Position numbers and translations under genes: made by a program
Notes under the pieces: generated by a model
Databases searched by the model: none
The model's input: the letters and a program-made list of their open reading frames with translations, nothing else
What the model was told of the DNA's origin: nothing
Origin: Halomicrococcus gelatinilyticus
GTDB taxonomy: Archaea > Halobacteriota > Halobacteria > Halobacteriales > Haladaptataceae
Length of the DNA stretch: 64,000 nucleotides
Direction of reading: 5' to 3'
NCBI GenBank assembly: GCA_024227995.1
Contig: CP100465.1
Span: 1,302,001 to 1,366,000 of the forward strand
Shown: positions 28,801 through 36,775 of the stretch, piece after piece
Layout of the letters: each line of letters begins with the position of its first letter
Position numbering within the stretch: position 1 is the first letter of the stretch

Positions 28801-31800
28801 TCACGGCGACAGACGGGGCGGGCAACGACGGCGTCAACACCACGCAGGCGCTCGCGCTCGACACGACCGCGCCGACGGTCCTGAACCGCTCCGTCAGCGA
28901 CGCCACCGACGGCAACGAGACGGTCGGCGACGGCCACCGGGTCACCGTCCGCGCGAACGTGACCGACGCGACGGCCGTCGCGTCGGTGACCGCCGACCTC
29001 TCGGCGTTCGGGAACGGCAGCAGCGTCGCCCTCTCTCACGACGGCGGCACCGCCTACCAGACGACGGTCAGCGTGAATGCCACGAGCGCAGCGCCTGACG
29101 GCGACCACGCGGTCACCGTCACCGTCGCGGACAACCAGAGCCACAGCGGGAACGTGACGACCGGGAACCTGACCCTAGACACGACCGCGCCGGACGTCGA
29201 CAGCGTCTCGCTCACCGACGACGGCGACGGGGTCGTGAACGACGGCGACGACGTCACCGTCACCGCCGAGATCTCGGACGCCACCAGCGGCGTCGCCTCG
29301 GTGACCGCCAACCTCTCGCAGTTCGGCGCGGGAGAGAGCGTCACGCTGGGCCACGCCGGCGGTACGACGTACGAGGCGACGGTCCAGGTGACCGATGGGA
29401 GCGCGGGGGTCGACGGCGACCACGTCGCGAACGTCACGGTCACCGACGACGCCGGCAACGTCGCCGACAACGACACGGGCGCGCTGACGCTGGACACGAC
29501 CGCACCGTCGCTCTCGAACCTCTCGGTCACCGACGACGCCGACGGGAACGGCGTCGTCGACGACGGCCACGTCGTCGCCGTCACGGCCAACCTGTCGGAC
29601 GCGAACGACGGCAACGCGACGGTGGCTGCCGACCTCTCGGCGTTCGGCGCCGGCACCGTCGCGCTCACCGACGGCGACGACGACGGCGTCTACCAGGGCA
29701 GCGGTACCGTCGACACGGCGGACGCGAACGCGGACGGCAACTACACGGTTACGGTCACCGGAACGGACGACACGGGCAACCAGCACAGCAGCGACGCCGG
29801 GAATCTCACGCTCGACACGACGGCGCCGACGCTCTCGGGCGTCTCGCTCGCGGAGGTGAACGGCGACGGCAACGTCACCGACGGCGATGCGATCCGCGTC
29901 ACCGCGACGGTCGCCGACGCGACGAACGTCTCTACGGTGACCGCCGACGCCACGGCGTTCGGCGCGGGGACCGTGACGCTGACCGACGGGGACGGCGACG
30001 GCGAGTACCAGGGGAACGCAACCGTTGGGAGCGGCGCTGCCGCCGACGGCAACCACGCCGTCACCGTCAACTCCACCGACGCGCAGGGCAACGCCCGGAC
30101 GAACGCGACCGGCACGCTGACGCTGGACACGACGCGGCCCACCGCGAGCTCGCCCACGGTGGTCGACACCACCGACGGGGACGGCACGGTCACGGGCGGC
30201 GACTTCGTCACCGTCAGCGTCGACCCGGGCGACGCGACGACGGGCGTCGCCTCGGTGACCGCCAACGTGTCCGCGTTCGGGGCGGGCACCGTCGCGCTCG
30301 CCGACGGCGACGGCGACGGCATCTACGACGCGAAGGTCGCCGTCGACGGACTCAACACGTCCGCCGACGGCAACCACACGGTGAACGTCACCGTGGCGGA
30401 CGCGGCGGGCAACGAACGCAACGACACGACCGGCGAGCTCACCGTCGACACCACCGGCCCCTCGCTGTCGGCGCTCGACCTGGTCGACGCGACGGACAGC
30501 AACGGAGAGGTGGCCGTGAACGACTCCGTCACGGTCCGCGCCCACGCCACGGACACGACGAGCGACGTCGAATCGGTCACCGGCTTCGTCTTCGACTTCG
30601 GCGTGCAGTCGTCGGTCACGCTGACGGACGGCGACGGCGACGGCACCTACGACACGACCATCACGGTCCGGTCCGGCGCGTCGGGTGGCACGCAGTCGGC
30701 CACCGTCTCCGCCGAGGACGCCGTCGGCAACTCCGAGTCGGCGACGACGCCGTCGGTGACCGTGGTCGCCTCCGGTCCGTCGGTCTCCAATGCCACGCTC
30801 ACCGAGCTGAACAGCAGCGACGGCGTCGTCGCGGACGGTGACCGGGTCCGGGTCACCGCCACCGCCACCGACGGCGACGGCGTCACCCAGGTAACGGCCG
30901 ACGCGTCGGCGTTCGGGGCCGGCACGGACGTCGTGCTGAACGACACGGACGGCGACGACGTCTACAACGCGACGGTCGCCGTCGACGAAACCGACGCTGC
31001 ACCGGACGGCGGCCACTCGGTCACCGTCACCGCGCGCGACACGGACGGCAACGAACAGGACGACGCCACCGGCTCGCTCACCTTGAACACGCCGCCAGAG
31101 GTGTCGAACTTCGCGCTCTCGAACCCGTCCGGCCAGACCGTGGAGGTGCGCTTCGACGCCTCCGAACCGCTGGCGGACGTCTCGATCGACCTCGACGGCC
31201 CGGCCACGACCACGTTGACAGAGAGCGACCTCACGACGACCGACGTGGCGTCACCGTACACGTACACCGCCACGTGGGACGCCGGTGCCGACGGCACGGT
31301 CACGGCCACCCTCGACACCGCCGCCGACGCGTCCGGGAAGCAGTGGCCCGGGGGGAACCTGTCGGCCACCGTCACCGTCGACTCGTCGAGCGGTGGCGGC
31401 GGAAGCCCCGGTAGCGGAAGCCCCGGTGGAGGCGGTGACGGCGACGATAGCCCGAAGACGTCGGTCGAACTCCCCGACGTCGACGTCTACGACAGGGGAA
31501 CGCCCGCCGCGACGGTGACCGTCGAGAACGTGAAACCCAGCACGCCCGTCTCGATGCCGGTCAACGTCTCGGTCGCGAACGAGACCGTCCGGGTCAAGCA
31601 ACTGGAGATGGCCGTCTGGCAGTACGACTACGAGCTTTCGACCCGCTCGGTCGACGGACGCCGAGGGGAGGCGCCGCTCGGCACGACCTCGTTCGGCTAC
31701 GTCGAGGTGAACGGCTCGATGCCGGAGGAGGACGTCGACTACGCTACGGTCACCTTCGGAGTCGAGGCCGAGGAACTGGAACGGCGGAACGTCGAACCGT

Positions 31801-32387
31801 CGAGCGTTGCCCTCTACCGGCTGCAGAACGGCACCTGGACGGAACTCGACCCCATCCACCTCGGCTGGCAGGGCGACTACCACGTCTTCCGGGCCGAATC
31901 GTCCGGACTCGCGACGTTCGCCGTCGCCGGCCAGCGCGCCGACCGACTCGACGTCGTCGGCGCGACAGTGAACCGCACGAGTGTCGCGGCGGGCAACGCC
32001 GTCGAGGTGACGGCGACGCTAGAGAACGCGGACGAGACGGCGACGACGCGGACCGTCCGCTTCCAGGTCGACGGCGAGACGGTCGCGACCCGCTCGGTCC
32101 GGGTCGCGGCGGGCGAAACGCGGGCGGTGTCGGTGACGCGACGGTTCCGGACGACCGGGACCCACGAGGTCGCGGTGAACGGAACGCGCGCCGGCACGGT
32201 CTCGGTGCGGCGGGCCGAGACGTCGACCACGACGACACAAACGTCGTCGACCACGACGACCGCTACCCCGACGAGTAGCGTGGCGTCCACGTCGTCCACG
32301 TCGACCGGGAGTTCCACGCCCGGGTTCACCCTGGTGACGGCGCTCGTCGCGCTGCTGGTGGCCGCGATGCTGGGCCGCCGTCGCTGA
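25818..32387 (+). CDS. Giant modular secreted surface protein with PGF-CTERM anchor
   Basis: A 2189-aa secreted protein. A signal peptide covers about residues 1-35. Two module types follow. Type A (about 95 aa, ISNFTVTNPSGxxxxxxFDS) occurs three times, from about residues 71, 390 and 1757. Type B (about 100-110 aa, opening LDTTAPT and carrying LSAFGAG then LTDGDGDGVYxATV) occurs 14 times: two copies between the first and second A, twelve between the second and third. The DxDxDG runs suggest calcium binding, and there are many N-x-S/T sequons. After a Gly/Ser linker comes a PGF-pre-PGF-like domain (about 1880-2035), a CARDB-like beta domain (about 2043-2130), a Thr-rich stretch and TPGFTLVTALVALLVAAMLGRRR-type PGF-CTERM, the archaeosortase A signal for lipid anchoring to the membrane. 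An adhesin or cell-wall role is inferred. Confidence 0.93.
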   Translation: MTPSRGVDSLVVLSIVVALVAPVAAVPLGAGGEDAAAGQRSERVVQRPGAGEVDAVERTRLLNPAPMASGEPDISNFTVTNPSGRNVSVIFDSHETLSSISVTIERNGDPEYVLDEDDFSKSGTGPYTYSATYKAGEDAEFNATLITAEDSDGNDGADSESGSTIVDTTPPTISGISVSDETDTDGTVANGDDVRVSATVNDTTSDVASVTANLSAFGAGSAVSLHYDSGNTYVETVPVGNLSAPTDGNHTVTVEATDTDVHTNTANATSTDALTVDTTAPNVTDVGFNGSATQDGEVHEDDDVTVEANVSDDPAGPTLATSAPVTADLSAFGAGASVELTDGDGDGVYDATVSVDEGSAARDGNYTVNVTAEDEVGHSTTAEVGELELDTPPDLSNYTVTNPSGQELAISFDSSEALSTIAVDVSGATTATLDETDFTESGGPPYAYDATWNASTDGNVTVTLSNASDADGTNGSSGQAVDVTLDTTPPSVSNLTLADDDDGDGNVTHGDTIRIDANVTDNIDATPTVEADAGAFGNGTVTLTDADGDGVYNATATVDGSASTDGERAVTVDATDDQGNRRSTTSDTLTLDTAVPTVTNGTLTDATDGNGIVGDDDNLTVSVDVDGTGSNVVNVTANLSAFGGGSAVELTHNASSGAYDRTVSVDDANASADGQYSVDVTAKDDADNVETNATDALKLDTRAPVIKNPTLTDATDGNGTVGDGHEVRITANVTDVTNVASVAADVSAFGAGTVAMNNTAGDVYNATVTVDGTNATDGIHDVAITATDSQGKSITNATNNLTLDTAPPLVESATLHDDGDGNVTDGDAVTVRVDANATGSDVGSVTANLSAFGAGSAVDLGFNATSGVYEGTAAVNASDAAADGERDVAVTVTDAAQNDAKGTTNNLTLDVTPPTVSGNVIDAHDGDGVVGDGDAIDVTADVTEATTNVTAVVANVSAFGVGNVTLEDTNDDGVYNATVDVDASNAADGTHAVTITATDGAGNDGVNTTQALALDTTAPTVLNRSVSDATDGNETVGDGHRVTVRANVTDATAVASVTADLSAFGNGSSVALSHDGGTAYQTTVSVNATSAAPDGDHAVTVTVADNQSHSGNVTTGNLTLDTTAPDVDSVSLTDDGDGVVNDGDDVTVTAEISDATSGVASVTANLSQFGAGESVTLGHAGGTTYEATVQVTDGSAGVDGDHVANVTVTDDAGNVADNDTGALTLDTTAPSLSNLSVTDDADGNGVVDDGHVVAVTANLSDANDGNATVAADLSAFGAGTVALTDGDDDGVYQGSGTVDTADANADGNYTVTVTGTDDTGNQHSSDAGNLTLDTTAPTLSGVSLAEVNGDGNVTDGDAIRVTATVADATNVSTVTADATAFGAGTVTLTDGDGDGEYQGNATVGSGAAADGNHAVTVNSTDAQGNARTNATGTLTLDTTRPTASSPTVVDTTDGDGTVTGGDFVTVSVDPGDATTGVASVTANVSAFGAGTVALADGDGDGIYDAKVAVDGLNTSADGNHTVNVTVADAAGNERNDTTGELTVDTTGPSLSALDLVDATDSNGEVAVNDSVTVRAHATDTTSDVESVTGFVFDFGVQSSVTLTDGDGDGTYDTTITVRSGASGGTQSATVSAEDAVGNSESATTPSVTVVASGPSVSNATLTELNSSDGVVADGDRVRVTATATDGDGVTQVTADASAFGAGTDVVLNDTDGDDVYNATVAVDETDAAPDGGHSVTVTARDTDGNEQDDATGSLTLNTPPEVSNFALSNPSGQTVEVRFDASEPLADVSIDLDGPATTTLTESDLTTTDVASPYTYTATWDAGADGTVTATLDTAADASGKQWPGGNLSATVTVDSSSGGGGSPGSGSPGGGGDGDDSPKTSVELPDVDVYDRGTPAATVTVENVKPSTPVSMPVNVSVANETVRVKQLEMAVWQYDYELSTRSVDGRRGEAPLGTTSFGYVEVNGSMPEEDVDYATVTFGVEAEELERRNVEPSSVALYRLQNGTWTELDPIHLGWQGDYHVFRAESSGLATFAVAGQRADRLDVVGATVNRTSVAAGNAVEVTATLENADETATTRTVRFQVDGETVATRSVRVAAGETRAVSVTRRFRTTGTHEVAVNGTRAGTVSVRRAETSTTTTQTSSTTTTATPTSSVASTSSTSTGSSTPGFTLVTALVALLVAAMLGRRR
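26320..31086 (+). repeat. Fourteen in-frame type-B module repeats
   Basis: The coding repeats begin near 26320 (copies 1-2), are interrupted by a type-A module at about 26986-27270, and continue as copies 3-14 to about 31086. Unit length is about 300-330 bp. The amino acid consensus (DTTAPT, TVTANVTDAT, LSAFGAG, TDGDGDG, DGNHTVTVTATD) is well kept while DNA identity is only moderate, so the array is not newly amplified. Copy 13 is divergent (FVFDFGVQSS for LSAFGAGT) and copy 14 lacks the DTT opening. Confidence 0.85.
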
Positions 32388-32390
32388 CGG

Positions 32391-33077
32391 TCAGCCGAAC
32401 TCGTCGAGGCCGGTCTGGGCGTCCTCGTCCGGCACGACCGCCTCGACGACGGCCGGCGAGTCGTTGGCCGGGTCGTTCACCCGCTTCGAGACGGGGTAGG
32501 CGCGCATCTCGTCGCCGGGGTAAGTGTCGAGGACGGCCGCGCACTCCCGTTCGTCGCCGTGGAGCCACCGCCGCTCCTCGTCGGGTGCGAGCACGACCGG
32601 CATCCGGTGGTGGACGTCGGCGACCACGTCGTTCGGTTCCGTCGTGACGACGGTGAACGACGTGCGGTCCTCGCCGTCGGGACCCGACCAGCGCTCCCAC
32701 AGCCCCGCCATCGCGAACGGGTCGGCGTCGGCCAGTTCGAACCGGTAGGGCTGGCGGCCGAGCGGCGTCTCCTTCCAGTCGTAGAAGCCGTCGGCGAGGA
32801 CGAGACAGCGCCGCTGCTCGTAGGCGTCGCGGAAACTGGGTTTCTCGGCGATCGTCTCCGCGCGAGCGTTGATATGCCCGCCGCCGAACTCGTCGGCCCA
32901 GCGGGGAACCAGTCCCCACGTCGGGAAGCGGATCTCGTCGTCCGCGTCGTTCCGGACGACGGCGTGTTCCTGGCCCGGCGCGACGTTGTAGCGCGGGCGA
33001 AGCGGTCGGGTCGGCCGGGCGTCGAACCGCTCGACGACGACCTCCCGGGGAGCGTACAGCGACGTGCGACCGCACAT
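32391..33077 (-). CDS. SOS response-associated peptidase (HMCES/YedK, SRAP domain)
   Basis: A 228-aa SRAP protein that forms a covalent crosslink with abasic sites in single-stranded DNA to shield them. The catalytic Cys2 is present once the initiator Met is removed (MCGRTSLY). NVAPGQE, HINARAETI (with the conserved Asn-Ala-Arg-x-Glu) and the histidine region VHHRMPVVL are all there, so the active site is intact. The ATG at 33077 is fixed by the need for Cys at position 2. It converges on the giant surface protein gene with a 3-bp gap. Confidence 0.93.
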   Translation of the reverse strand: MCGRTSLYAPREVVVERFDARPTRPLRPRYNVAPGQEHAVVRNDADDEIRFPTWGLVPRWADEFGGGHINARAETIAEKPSFRDAYEQRRCLVLADGFYDWKETPLGRQPYRFELADADPFAMAGLWERWSGPDGEDRTSFTVVTTEPNDVVADVHHRMPVVLAPDEERRWLHGDERECAAVLDTYPGDEMRAYPVSKRVNDPANDSPAVVEAVVPDEDAQTGLDEFG

Positions 33078-33191
33078 GGTCGCCAACGGGGCAGCCACCG
33101 GCATAAGTCCGCGGGTGCGGGGCACGACCAGGGGTCGCACGACGGCGACGGGGCGAGTACGCTTTTTGCGTCCCCGGGCGAATCTCCAGGG

Positions 33192-34172
33192 ATGACCCGA
33201 CTGGGGTTCACGGGGGACGTCATGCTGGGACGACTGGTGGACGAACACCAGCGCCGGCGGGCGGTCGACGCGGTCTGGGGCGACGTGCTCGACCGCCTGC
33301 GCGCGCTCGACGGACTGCTCGTCAACCTGGAGTGCTGCCTCTCGACGCGCGGGGAACCGTGGCGGCGGACGTACCGCCCGTTCCACTTCCGCGCGGACCC
33401 GGACTGGGCCGTCCCGGCGCTCGAGGCGGCGGGCGTCGACTACGCCAGCCTCGCCAACAACCACGTCCTCGACTACGGGCGGACGGCCCTGCGCGACACG
33501 CTCGCACACCTCGACGACGCAGGCATCGCCCACGCCGGCGCTGGAGAAGACGAGGACGCGGCGCGCGACCCGGCCGTCGTCGACGTCGACGGCTGTGAGG
33601 TCGCGGTCGTCTCGTTCACCGACAACACGCCGGAGTACGCCGCGGGGCCGGACGCGCCGGGCACCGCGCACGTCGAGTTCGACGCCGAGAGCGAGGCGAC
33701 CCGCCGGGTGGTCGGGCGCACGCTCGCCCGCGTTCGCGACCGCGACCCCGACCTGCTCGTCGCGTCGCTGCACTGGGGGCCGAACATGCGGACTGAGCCA
33801 ACGGACGCCTTCCAGGGGTTCGCGCGCTGGCTGGCCGACGCGGGCGTCGACGTGGTCCACGGCCACAGCGCCCACGTCTTCCAGGGCGTCGAGGTGCTCG
33901 ACGGGACGCTCGTGCTGTACGACGCCGGCGACTTCGTCGACGACTACGCCGTCGACGGCGACCTGCGCAACGACCGCAGCTTCTGCTTCGAGGTGCGCGT
34001 CGACGACGGCCCCGTCGAGCTCCGCCTGCTGCCGACCGAGATCGACGACTACGCCGTCCACCGGGCGCGCGGCCCCGCCGCCGACTGGAGTCGAGAGCGG
34101 ATGTGCGACCTGTCGAACGCGTTCGGAACGACGTTCGAGCGCGACGGCGAGGAACTGGTCCTGTCGCTGTAG
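33192..34172 (+). CDS. CapA family (PgsA-like) metallophosphatase-fold protein
   Basis: A 326-aa CapA-type protein. It opens LGFTGDVMLGRLVDE (the metal-binding GDVMLGR motif), then LVNLECCLS, VDYASLANNHVLDYG (NNH), SLHWGPNM (HWG) and HGHSAHVFQGVEVLDGTLVLYDAGDFVDDY (GHSAHV). These complete the metallophosphatase-like site of the family. Some bacterial members act in poly-gamma-glutamate synthesis. It has no signal peptide, so a cytosolic role on another substrate is likely. It is divergent from the SRAP gene across 114 bp. Confidence 0.9.
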   Translation: MTRLGFTGDVMLGRLVDEHQRRRAVDAVWGDVLDRLRALDGLLVNLECCLSTRGEPWRRTYRPFHFRADPDWAVPALEAAGVDYASLANNHVLDYGRTALRDTLAHLDDAGIAHAGAGEDEDAARDPAVVDVDGCEVAVVSFTDNTPEYAAGPDAPGTAHVEFDAESEATRRVVGRTLARVRDRDPDLLVASLHWGPNMRTEPTDAFQGFARWLADAGVDVVHGHSAHVFQGVEVLDGTLVLYDAGDFVDDYAVDGDLRNDRSFCFEVRVDDGPVELRLLPTEIDDYAVHRARGPAADWSRERMCDLSNAFGTTFERDGEELVLSL

Positions 34173-34234
34173 CGAGCGGTCGAAGTTGCCACCGTCCCGC
34201 GCCTTTTTGGCCCCGGCACCCCTCCACCCGCCCG

Positions 34235-35491
34235 ATGGACCTGACGCTCGCGAATCCCACCGCCGCGACGCCCGACTGCGCCGACGACGGGGCCTGGCTC
34301 GCCTGCATCGACTGCGGGTGGACCGGGCCGCCGTTCGAGGAGATCCGCTACCGCTGTCCCGACTGCGACGGCCTGCTGGAGGTGCGCTACGACGACCACC
34401 CGACGTTCGACGACTTCTCGGGGCGCGGCGTCTGGCGGTACGCCGACGCGCTCCCCGTCGACCACGGCGTGAGCATCGACGAGGGCGACACGCCGCTGTA
34501 CGAGGTGCCGACCATCGAGGACGAGGTCGGCGTCGCCGCGCTACGGGTGAAACACGAGGGGATGAACCCCACGGGCAGCTTCAAGGACCGCGGGATGACC
34601 GTCGGCGTCCGCGTCGCCGAGAAGCTCGGCGTCGACCGCCTCGCCTGCGCGAGCACGGGCAACACGAGCGCCGCGCTCGCCTGCTACGGCGCCCGCGCCG
34701 GGACGCCGGTGCTCGTCCTCCTGCCCGCCGGCAAGGTCGCCGCGGGCAAGGTCGCCCAGGCCAGCCTCCACGGCGCACACATCCTGGAGGTCGACGGCAA
34801 CTTCGACGACTGCCTCGACGTCGTCGCGGACCTCGCCGACCGCGGGGAGGCGTACCTGCTCAACTCGCTGAACCCCTTCCGGCTGGAGGGCCAGAAGACC
34901 ATCGGCCTGGAGATGCTCGAACAGTTCCGCGAGGGGACCGGCTCGCTGCCCGACCGCGTCGTGCTTCCCGTCGGCAACGCCGGCAACACGTCCGCGCTGT
35001 TCAAGGCGTTCCGCGAACTCGTCGCCGCCGGCGAACTCGCCCCCGACGAGGTGCCGACGATGACCGGCGTGCAGGCGGAGGGCGCGGCCCCGATGGTCGA
35101 GGCCGTCGCGGAGGGCCGCGAGACGGTCCGGCGCTGGGACGACGTGGAGACGCGCGCGACCGCCATCCGCATCGGCAACCCCGTCAACGCGCCGAAGGCG
35201 CTCCCCGCCATCCGCGAGACGGGCGGCACCGCCGTCGCCGTCTCGGACGAGGAGATCACGGACGCCCAGCGCGCACTGGCCCGCGACGGCGTCGGCGTCG
35301 AACCGGCCAGCGCCGCCTCCGTCGCCGGCCTGCGGAAGCTGCGCGAGCAGGGCGTCGTCGGAAGCGACGAGCGCGTCGTCTGCCTGACGACCGGGCACCT
35401 CCTGAAGGACCCCGACGCGGCGGCCGCGGCCGGCGTCGAACCCGACCCGGTCCCTGCCGACACCGAGGGCGTGCTCGACCACCTCGGGTAA
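34235..35491 (+). CDS. thrC: Threonine synthase
   Basis: A 418-aa PLP enzyme that makes threonine from O-phosphohomoserine. The Schiff-base lysine is K117 in NPTGSFKDRGM. The phosphate/PLP loop is VGNAGNTSA, and the N-side substrate loop is STGNTSAAL. An N-terminal zinc-ribbon-like set of four Cys (C24, C27, C41, C44) precedes the catalytic fold, a feature of this archaeal/short thrC type. The ATG at 34235 was chosen because upstream codons are shadow sequence. It precedes the DUF4129-DUF58 operon by 43 bp and may be read through into it. Confidence 0.95.
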   Translation: MDLTLANPTAATPDCADDGAWLACIDCGWTGPPFEEIRYRCPDCDGLLEVRYDDHPTFDDFSGRGVWRYADALPVDHGVSIDEGDTPLYEVPTIEDEVGVAALRVKHEGMNPTGSFKDRGMTVGVRVAEKLGVDRLACASTGNTSAALACYGARAGTPVLVLLPAGKVAAGKVAQASLHGAHILEVDGNFDDCLDVVADLADRGEAYLLNSLNPFRLEGQKTIGLEMLEQFREGTGSLPDRVVLPVGNAGNTSALFKAFRELVAAGELAPDEVPTMTGVQAEGAAPMVEAVAEGRETVRRWDDVETRATAIRIGNPVNAPKALPAIRETGGTAVAVSDEEITDAQRALARDGVGVEPASAASVAGLRKLREQGVVGSDERVVCLTTGHLLKDPDAAAAAGVEPDPVPADTEGVLDHLG

Positions 35492-35534
35492 CGACGACGA
35501 AACCCTTGAGTGGCTGCCATATCCACTCTCACGG

Positions 35535-36221
35535 GTGACCCCGACCCGCAGGAAAATCGCCGCTGCCGCCGCCCTCCTCGCCGTTGGCGCGCTCGCGAGC
35601 GCCGCGACCGCACTCGAACGCTCGCTCGCCGTCGACCAGTCCCTCCCAGGCCAGGACCGCGGCCCCGCCCCGTCCGTCTCGCTCGTCGCCCTCCTCTATC
35701 GCCTGGCCGCCCGCCTGCTCGCCGCGGTCGGCATCGAACCGTCAGGCGGTCCCGGAGCGGCCGGCAGGTCCGCCCTCGCCACCGTAATCTCCGTTCTGGC
35801 CGCGCACGCGACCGAACTCGTCGTGCTGGCGACGCTCGGAGTCGCTGCCGTCGTCGCCATCGCGGTCGCGCACCGCACGACAGTCGGCGCCCTCCTTCTC
35901 CGGACAACCCCATCGACGTCGGACATGACGGGAGAACGGTCGGCCGAGCGACGGGAGTCGCTGCGGTCCGTCGACCCCGAGAACGAGGTGTTCAGCGCGT
36001 GGCTGGCGATGGTCCGGCACGTCTCGGACGACCCCTCGCGGTCGCGGACGCCGACCGAATGGGCGTCGCTGGCCGTCGACGCCGGTCTCGACCCCGATGC
36101 AGTGCAGTCGCTGACGGAGTCGTTCAGGCAGGTCCGATACGGCGACGCGCGAGCGACCGAGGACCGCGAGCGGCGGGCATCGGAGAACCAGGAACGACTG
36201 GGGACGGTGAGCGACCGATGA
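35535..36221 (+). CDS. DUF4129 domain membrane protein
   Basis: A 228-aa protein starting at GTG. The first 30 residues resemble a signal or anchor helix (KIAAAAALLAVGALASAATA). One or two further helices lie around 50-115. The cytosolic C-terminus carries a DUF4129 pattern (NEVFSAWLAMVRHV, then RTPTEWASLAVDAGLDPDAVQSLTESFRQVRYGD). In bacteria and haloarchaea DUF4129 proteins belong to DUF58/transglutaminase/MoxR clusters. The stop overlaps the next gene's start (ATGA). Function is unproven, and a membrane-associated assembly or peptidase complex is usually proposed. Confidence 0.8.
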   Translation: MTPTRRKIAAAAALLAVGALASAATALERSLAVDQSLPGQDRGPAPSVSLVALLYRLAARLLAAVGIEPSGGPGAAGRSALATVISVLAAHATELVVLATLGVAAVVAIAVAHRTTVGALLLRTTPSTSDMTGERSAERRESLRSVDPENEVFSAWLAMVRHVSDDPSRSRTPTEWASLAVDAGLDPDAVQSLTESFRQVRYGDARATEDRERRASENQERLGTVSDR

Positions 36222-36775
36222 GGGCGGTGCGCCTGGCGACGGTCGCCGCCGGTGCCGTCCTCGCGCTCGCGGCCAGCGCACTGGCAGTCGCAGAGGCGGT
36301 AGCGATACTGCCCGCGCCACCCGCCGTCGACGACACGCTCGTCGTCGTCACCGGCTTCACCGTCACGTTCGTGGCGGGTGTTCTCGTCTGGAGCACGTCG
36401 TGGCTGGGACGCGATAGCGACCGCGAGACGCCGACAGTCGAGACGGCCACGGCAGGACGACGGTTCGGCTCCGAGTTCGACCGCACCGTCGAGCGACCGG
36501 TGGGCTGGCCACCGGACGACGTGCGCGACGACGTCCGCGAACGACTCCGAACGGTCGCCGCGGTGACAGTAGCACGTGCTGACGGCTGTTCGCTGGAGAC
36601 CGCACGCGAACGGGTGCGTCGCGGCACGTGGACCGACGACGCCGTCGCCGCCGCGTTCCTGCGACCGGACGACGAACGGGGGCCGGTCACCGCGGTCCGC
36701 GACCGCCTCCTGTTCCGGCGCGACGTCCGACAGACGGTCGATGCGATACGCCGCCGCGAGGAGGGAGTCGCGTGA
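36218..36775 (+). CDS. Membrane protein of DUF58 operon (DUF7269-like)
   Basis: A 185-aa protein with two N-terminal transmembrane helices (about 5-30 and 40-62) and a cytosolic helical part that ends RDVRQTVDAIRRREEGVA. In haloarchaea a protein of this shape regularly sits between the DUF4129 and DUF58 genes, and I believe it is the one called DUF7269. It overlaps both neighbours by four bases (ATGA before, GTGA after), which strongly implies translational coupling and a shared complex. Confidence 0.75.
   Translation: MRAVRLATVAAGAVLALAASALAVAEAVAILPAPPAVDDTLVVVTGFTVTFVAGVLVWSTSWLGRDSDRETPTVETATAGRRFGSEFDRTVERPVGWPPDDVRDDVRERLRTVAAVTVARADGCSLETARERVRRGTWTDDAVAAAFLRPDDERGPVTAVRDRLLFRRDVRQTVDAIRRREEGVA

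Noticed and set aside
26478..31016. Very long open frames (613 and 888 codons) antisense to the giant surface protein
   Set aside because: They are mirror images of the acidic repeat coding, a known effect of GC-rich archaeal codon use. Their sequences are Arg/Val/Asp-rich with no family motif, and the sense protein has a signal peptide, domains and an anchor.
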